Below, piece by piece: positions 59,489-64,000 of a stretch of 64,000 nt of DNA. The translations under genes and the position numbers were made by a program. Source of the stretch: Cotesia glomerata (Eukaryota > Arthropoda > Insecta > Hymenoptera > Braconidae); the NCBI RefSeq assembly GCF_020080835.1, contig NC_058166.1, positions 1,364,001 through 1,428,000 on the forward strand, given 5' to 3'. The notes under the pieces are model-generated. The model did not search any database and was not told where the DNA came from. It worked only from the letters and a program-made list of their open reading frames with translations. Position 1 is the stretch's first letter; the number at the start of each line of letters is the position of its first letter.

Positions 59489-61344
59489 TAATATTATCAA
59501 AATAAAAAAAAACAAATAATTTTTCAACTACTAAAAAAAAAAAAAAAAATATCGACAGTAAAAATACGATTCAAGGAATGACAAATAAAATAATTAACGA
59601 GCGCGTCACCGTTGGTTGATTTTCTTGAGGACGAGGGTCCGTACTATCACTCCTGTTATAAACAGCAAATACATCAGATGGGTAAAAAGGGGCCATGTAA
59701 GTTCTGTCCAAGAGGAAGCGGAGGAGACGCAGATGTCGGAATAAAATAACAAATTCCGTTCGAAAAGTCACTCGAGCGATACCACCGCATAAGTGGACAT
59801 CCCAACTCACTTATGTGCCCTCCTTATTCTTCCTGCTGTGCATTTCACTACTAAAAACTTATTACTTGCACTTAAACTTACACTTAAAGACACTCAATAA
59901 TTCCCACCAAATACGCCTTTGCTTCAACCCGCCGAATCTCAGGAACCATATGTCCTAAATCGGTCGATAGGGTGTTCCAGAAATCGCCAAGAGTCTCAGC
60001 TGTCGATTGAGACCCACAAAAATCCTCAATTTCAATTACTTTGCTTGCTAAAAATTTTTAAAGTCAAAAAACCACTTTTTTTTTTAAACTTGACAATTTT
60101 AAATCCGTAAAGGATGAGTTTAGGGATCGATATTTCGGAACCTATTGGTTGGAAGTGGATACAATAGAAACAAAAATTGAACCTTGAGATTCCAGCTTTC
60201 CAATGAGCCCTCAAACGACCTTTTACGTTAATTAGGTCAGAAGTTACGCCCATTTTTGAATCCGAAAATTGAGAATGACCTTGAAAATTTTTCGTTTTGC
60301 AACAACTGGCTTCAAGCTGCGATATCTCGGAAACTACTTGTCGGAAGTGGATGGTCCAAAAATATAACTTGTAGAGCAAGGTCTGGACTACACAAAAAAC
60401 CTTGATTTGAAGGTTTATCTTAATTAACGTCTAGTCGAGGAATTTTTAAAGTTTTAACAGCAAAAAAGGAAAAAAGGCAATTAATCCGCGGCTTAGTATC
60501 TGGAAACCCGCGGATTGGACGATGTGTAGTGACTCTGGTAACTGGATCGCTCAGATCGATCCGATTGGCCGGACAATATACAATCCCATTCTCTTATGGA
60601 CCGCTTCCCTCTCTTTTGCTCTGTTTACTCTGTTTGCTCTGTTTGCTCTTCTCTTTGCTCGCGCTGTTACCGCGAGGTCATGTCACTACACAATTACTCT
60701 TCTCACCACCTACCTGTCTTTGGTAATTAATTATGATAATAAATTTATCGAATAATTAATTTTAATTTTATCCCTCGCTTTTCAAATTTTTGAATTAAAA
60801 ACTATTAATTTTAGAAAAAAAAATTTTTACAAAAATTGTAGCTTAAGACCTTAAGTTTAAATTGAGTCCTTAAAAAAATGATTATTTTCATTTTTTAAGA
60901 AGTTATGGCGATTTTTCTGTCCTTAAAATTAAAAATGCAATTTTTTTTGGATTTTCCGCAAGAACTAATTTTGATGCTTAATATCTCGAAACCTATCAGC
61001 CGGAAGTGAACATAATGAAACTAAAAATTATAGCTTTAGGTCTTAGCTTTGAAATGAGCCCTCAAACGCTCAATTATTCTCATTGGTTCAAAAGTTACAG
61101 CCATTTTTATGCCCCGAAAATTGAAAATTAGTATTTTTACAAAAAATCCGCAAAAGGCAACTTTGAGCTTCGATATCTCGGAAACTATCAATCGGATCAT
61201 AAATATTGTTCAAACAAAAATTGTAGCTTTAAATCAGATCTTTCAATCAAGCTATAGAGAATTTTCTTATTTTAATAATTTTTAAAGTTATCGATTTTTA
61301 AAAATAAAAATTCCAAAATTCACAAAAAAAAAAAAAAGAAAATT
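59489..61344 (+). repeat. Non-array insertion with family S repeats
   Basis: 59545-59625 is an array flank that repeats 57410-57475 (AATGACAAATAAAATAATTA, ACCGTTGGTTGA). 59640-60110 is GC-richer and unlike the array; a 79-codon minus frame there is unrecognised. 60110-61300 holds four half-units of family S around GATATCTCGGAAACTAT and CGGAAGTGGA at about 60123, 60318, 60978 and 61171. Between them, 60490-60720 is GC-richer with a run of 9-bp units TTTGCTCTG at about 60615-60650. The related S copies at 63.7-64.0 kb are inverted. Confidence 0.55.
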
Positions 61345-61668
61345 AAAAAAACAAATTTATTGTAAGAAGACTTGTGTTCTATCTTAAGTAACAGAAGGAC
61401 AATAAAACAAAATAAAGTAACAAACTGTGGCCATTAACCGGTAATTAGAAACAGATGCCACCGAATCTTTTAACATAAAACAGCTTTAATTTATTAAGTA
61501 CTATTATTTAATACCCCCACGTTAAAAACTATATATTTTCTGTTATTTATTTCATAACTTTTTATTTATTAAAATTCAGAATTTTTTTCCACTTCACCCT
61601 TAGGTTCACTTTTTTTTAAGTAAAATATTTATAGTTATACTTACTGTGTTAATTTACTAAAAAAAAAC

Positions 61669-61742
61669 TTAGTTTTGAAAATGACCGCTAGGTGGAGACA
61701 AGGCGCTTTTTTTCTCGCCTGCAGAAATTTCTTACCAAATTA
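61669..61742 (+). repeat. CTCF-like module 33 (type A)
   Basis: The core GACCGCTAGGTGGAGACA (61683-61700) has GGAGAC for GGCGCC. It is followed by AGGCGC and CTCGCCTGCAG. Confidence 0.87.
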
Positions 61743-62595
61743 ATATATTCTATCAAAATTTACAGCTATTAATTCTTACAAATTTTTTATAGATTAAAAG
61801 AAAAAAAATAATTATAAAAATTTGGAATTTTTTCAAAAGTATCAATTTTTTTTGTACACTTAATTGTGAAGTAATACAATTTTTGCTGATGTTTTTTTTG
61901 GTGCAAATTTATTTTACTTTCTCTGTATTTATGAGAAATTTATAATTATAATGTTAATTCATATTCGTTTCGAAAAATTTTAAATATTTAATGTAAATAA
62001 ATACATTAATAACTAGAGAACTTCCATTTTTGGTTTTACATATCAGATTTAATAAATTAAAAATCATAAAAATGGTTTTATCAAATATAAACAGTTCCAG
62101 CTAATTTCCTAATAAAATTACCAGCATCAGTGCTAGTGTGATCAATTTATAATCTCGTCTAAAATCTTTAGCGCATTTTTAGGTATCAAACGATTCCGAT
62201 GAACGCCTATAGCGTCTGTTAAATATTACGGTCAATTTTCACGAATTTTGATTTTTTCACTCTGAATAATCAGAAAATAATTTTTAAAAATTTGGTTGAT
62301 ATTCAATTATTATGATGAAACATATTCTAATATTTGCTGAATCATCTTTACACTTTACAAATTTTTTAAATTCCTGAGTTAAGGTTTTTTAATTTCCTCG
62401 AAAGAGTCCTAAACAATTGTTGTAAGTCATACCATTTAATTAAAAAATTTTCTGCTGCTAATCCTCACTAATTTTTCAATAAATTTTAAATTCTAAAATA
62501 TTTTACGTGACTAAATTTAAGTCATCTAATTTAAAAAAAAGTGTACTTGATATATAATAAAAGAATACGCTAAGATTTTAAATTTTTAAAAAGAA

Positions 62596-62670
62596 GGTTC
62601 TAAAAATCACCGATAGGTGGCGCCGAGGCGTTATTTTTTCTCGCTTGCAGAAACTTGTGACAAGTTTTTA
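62596..62670 (+). repeat. CTCF-like module 34 (type B)
   Basis: The core CACCGATAGGTGGCGCC (62608-62624) is followed by GAGGCGTTA and CTCGCTTGCAG. Confidence 0.88.
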
Positions 62671-63100
62671 TCTTCCAATATTATTTTAAATACACTATAG
62701 ACTTCTAACAATTATTTATAAATGTTTTCTAAATTATTTTCATTATAAAATTCAATTTGAATTTTTTTGATTGATAATATAAATTAATAAAATTTTATTA
62801 ACACTTCGAGGTTTCGTTTAAAAAATTTACAATGGAAGGTTGTTTATGGTATTAAAAAATTAATTTACCTTTTTTTTCAATATTTAACCAATTATTTCAT
62901 TGGAGACTTTACAGTTTTATGTCAAATGAAATAATTTTTCTGCTTATGATTGTGGAATGATCTGTAAAATTCAATACAGTAATTATGGTGAAGAAATTTG
63001 TATTACTCCTTTTATCTAGTCTCGTTACAATAATATTTCATAACTTTTCTAATATTAAAACTCAGAATTTTGATCCATTTCTCTCTCTTTAGTTAGGCTT

Positions 63101-64000
63101 GATTTCAATTACCGGTAATAAGAATCCCATAGGTGGTAGTAGGTGTGAAATATCGATAATTAATACCCTTAGTAACGGACAGTGGTTTTTAATCGACAAG
63201 TGCAATTAGTCACGGGTCATATATTTCCGATTTTTTTAACCCAAGCTGTAAATTTCCGAATTCGTGTTCCTGAAATTGAGCAATAGATCAATGGCACCCA
63301 TTGTAAGTTCATTAGAGCTCCCTAAAATTTAATCTCCCTCCCTTTCTCCGCGAACTACAAGTAACCCATTACCCGGCGTCTTTGCGCGTAACCTCACCTC
63401 CACTTCGACCCGCTCCCCCTACCCCTTCCCCCTCCTCTTTGCAGTCCTGACTCGAAATTGCGACATTCCGCGCGAAAACGCCGAAACTATTTGACTCTGT
63501 AATTTGTGATTGTAGTTTATTGCGCGGATGGACCTGATGCACGCGTTAACTCTTCTACCTCCTCTCTCCATCCAGAGCATTGTCTCCCTCTATTTCTACT
63601 TGTCGTAACTTCCCTCGCTCTAATTTTCAAGCTTGTGTTTAATTTCAAAAGAAATTTAAATTCCTGTTTTTTGGAGTTTTTGGATTAATTTTTTTCTTCT
63701 ATCTTAACTTTTTTACCAATTGAGATAGAAGGCCATATCAGGGCTTGTTTTGAAGCTGAAACCCTAAACTATAATTTTTGTTTTTGTTCTAACCACTTCC
63801 GACCAATAGTTTCCGAGATATCCGAGTTCAAAGTCATTTCAAGGTCAAAACTTGCATTTTCAATTTTCGGATTCAAAAATGGCCATAACTTTTGAACTAA
63901 TGAAAATAATTGTTCTTTTGAGGACTCATTAGAAAGCTAATATCTTAAGCTACAACTTTTGTTTAAAAATTTCTTTTTTAAAGTCGATAGTTTCCGAGAT
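63101..64000. other. GC-richer sequence and inverted family S copies at the window edge
   Basis: 63180-63620 is C/T-rich and unlike the array, with CCC-rich runs near 63400-63430 and a GCGCGAAAACGCCG block at about 63470. A 60-codon plus frame (63506-63688) is unrecognised. From about 63720 two family S half-units appear in minus orientation (CACTTCCGACCAATAGTTTC at about 63795 and GATAGTTTCCGAGAT at the very end), and the element continues past the window. Possibly the right boundary of the array. Confidence 0.45.

Larger units (their letters stand above)
61345..63100 (+). repeat. Array block with the last two modules
   Basis: Modules lie at about 61669 and 62596 with A and B flanks, and the secondary box GATCAATTTATAATCTC at 62140-62156. 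After about 63100 the array signature is lost. Confidence 0.72.

Noticed and set aside
60522..60755. 65- and 77-codon frames with Leu/Phe/Ala repeats resembling a membrane segment
   Set aside because: They arise from the 9-bp TTTGCTCTG tandem run in two frames; there is no other coding support.
834..62670. Modules as a CRISPR array or bacterial repeat
   Set aside because: Spacing is over 1 kb, the conserved stretch is about 75 bp, and the surrounding sequence is eukaryotic, with a SINE, fold-backs and target duplications.
834..62670. Proviral polydnavirus segment locus
   Set aside because: Braconid wasps carry such loci, but no viral-type genes or recognised excision junctions are visible here; the repeats are better described as a non-coding array.

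Overview
This window is a strongly AT-rich, gene-poor stretch of an arthropod, most likely insect, nuclear genome. A hymenopteran such as a parasitoid wasp is plausible but not proven. The eukaryotic evidence is a tRNA-derived SINE with a 22-bp target-site duplication, many fold-back elements and nested transposon debris, long (CA)n/(TG)n tracts, and a broken pseudogene that I recognise as an uncharacterised arthropod protein family. There is no bacterial-style gene organisation and I see no intact protein-coding gene. The longest open frame (183 codons) is the inverted 5' part of that pseudogene.

The backbone, where not interrupted by insertions, is a degenerate array of units mostly about 1.0-1.7 kb long. 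Each unit carries one copy of a sharply conserved, GC-rich module of about 75 bp. I count 34 copies. The module reads roughly TTAGTTCTAAAAATGACC then CGCTAGGTGGCGCC, AAGGCGC, a pyrimidine run, CTCGCTTGCAG and AAACTTnnAACCAAGTT. Its core closely resembles the CTCF consensus CCRCNAGRKGGCRS. Unit flanks fall into recognisable types, labelled A to F below by the downstream arm and flank, but between types they are hard to align by eye while the module stays recognisable.

The first six modules (0.8-8.2 kb) are all on the minus strand and the following 28 (11.3-62.7 kb) are all on the plus strand. The orientation switch lies around a 100-N assembly gap (9759-9858). The left block is an inverted relative of right-hand units, especially around 28.3-31.8 kb, so the window is either a true large inverted duplication or an inverted contig.

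Insertions, left to right: a small MITE (1.45 kb); a perfect hairpin plus a 1-kb fold-back (2.26-3.52 kb); a GC-richer LTR-like fragment next to the gap (8.9-9.76 kb); a second large fold-back (9.9-11.1 kb); a composite insertion (14.7-17.1 kb); the SINE (18.4 kb); five copies of a repeat family I call R (18.9, 33.1, 38.7, 50.1 and 52.0 kb), two of them interrupted at the same (CA)n tract by a second element; the inverted pseudogene insertion (43.2-45.4 kb); an element with repeated subterminal motifs (58.5-59.5 kb); and a family S sequence (60-61.3 and 63.7-64.0 kb). The most interesting object is the oriented array of CTCF-like modules, formally similar to a tandem-repeat insulator or boundary locus. 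That function is an inference and needs binding data.
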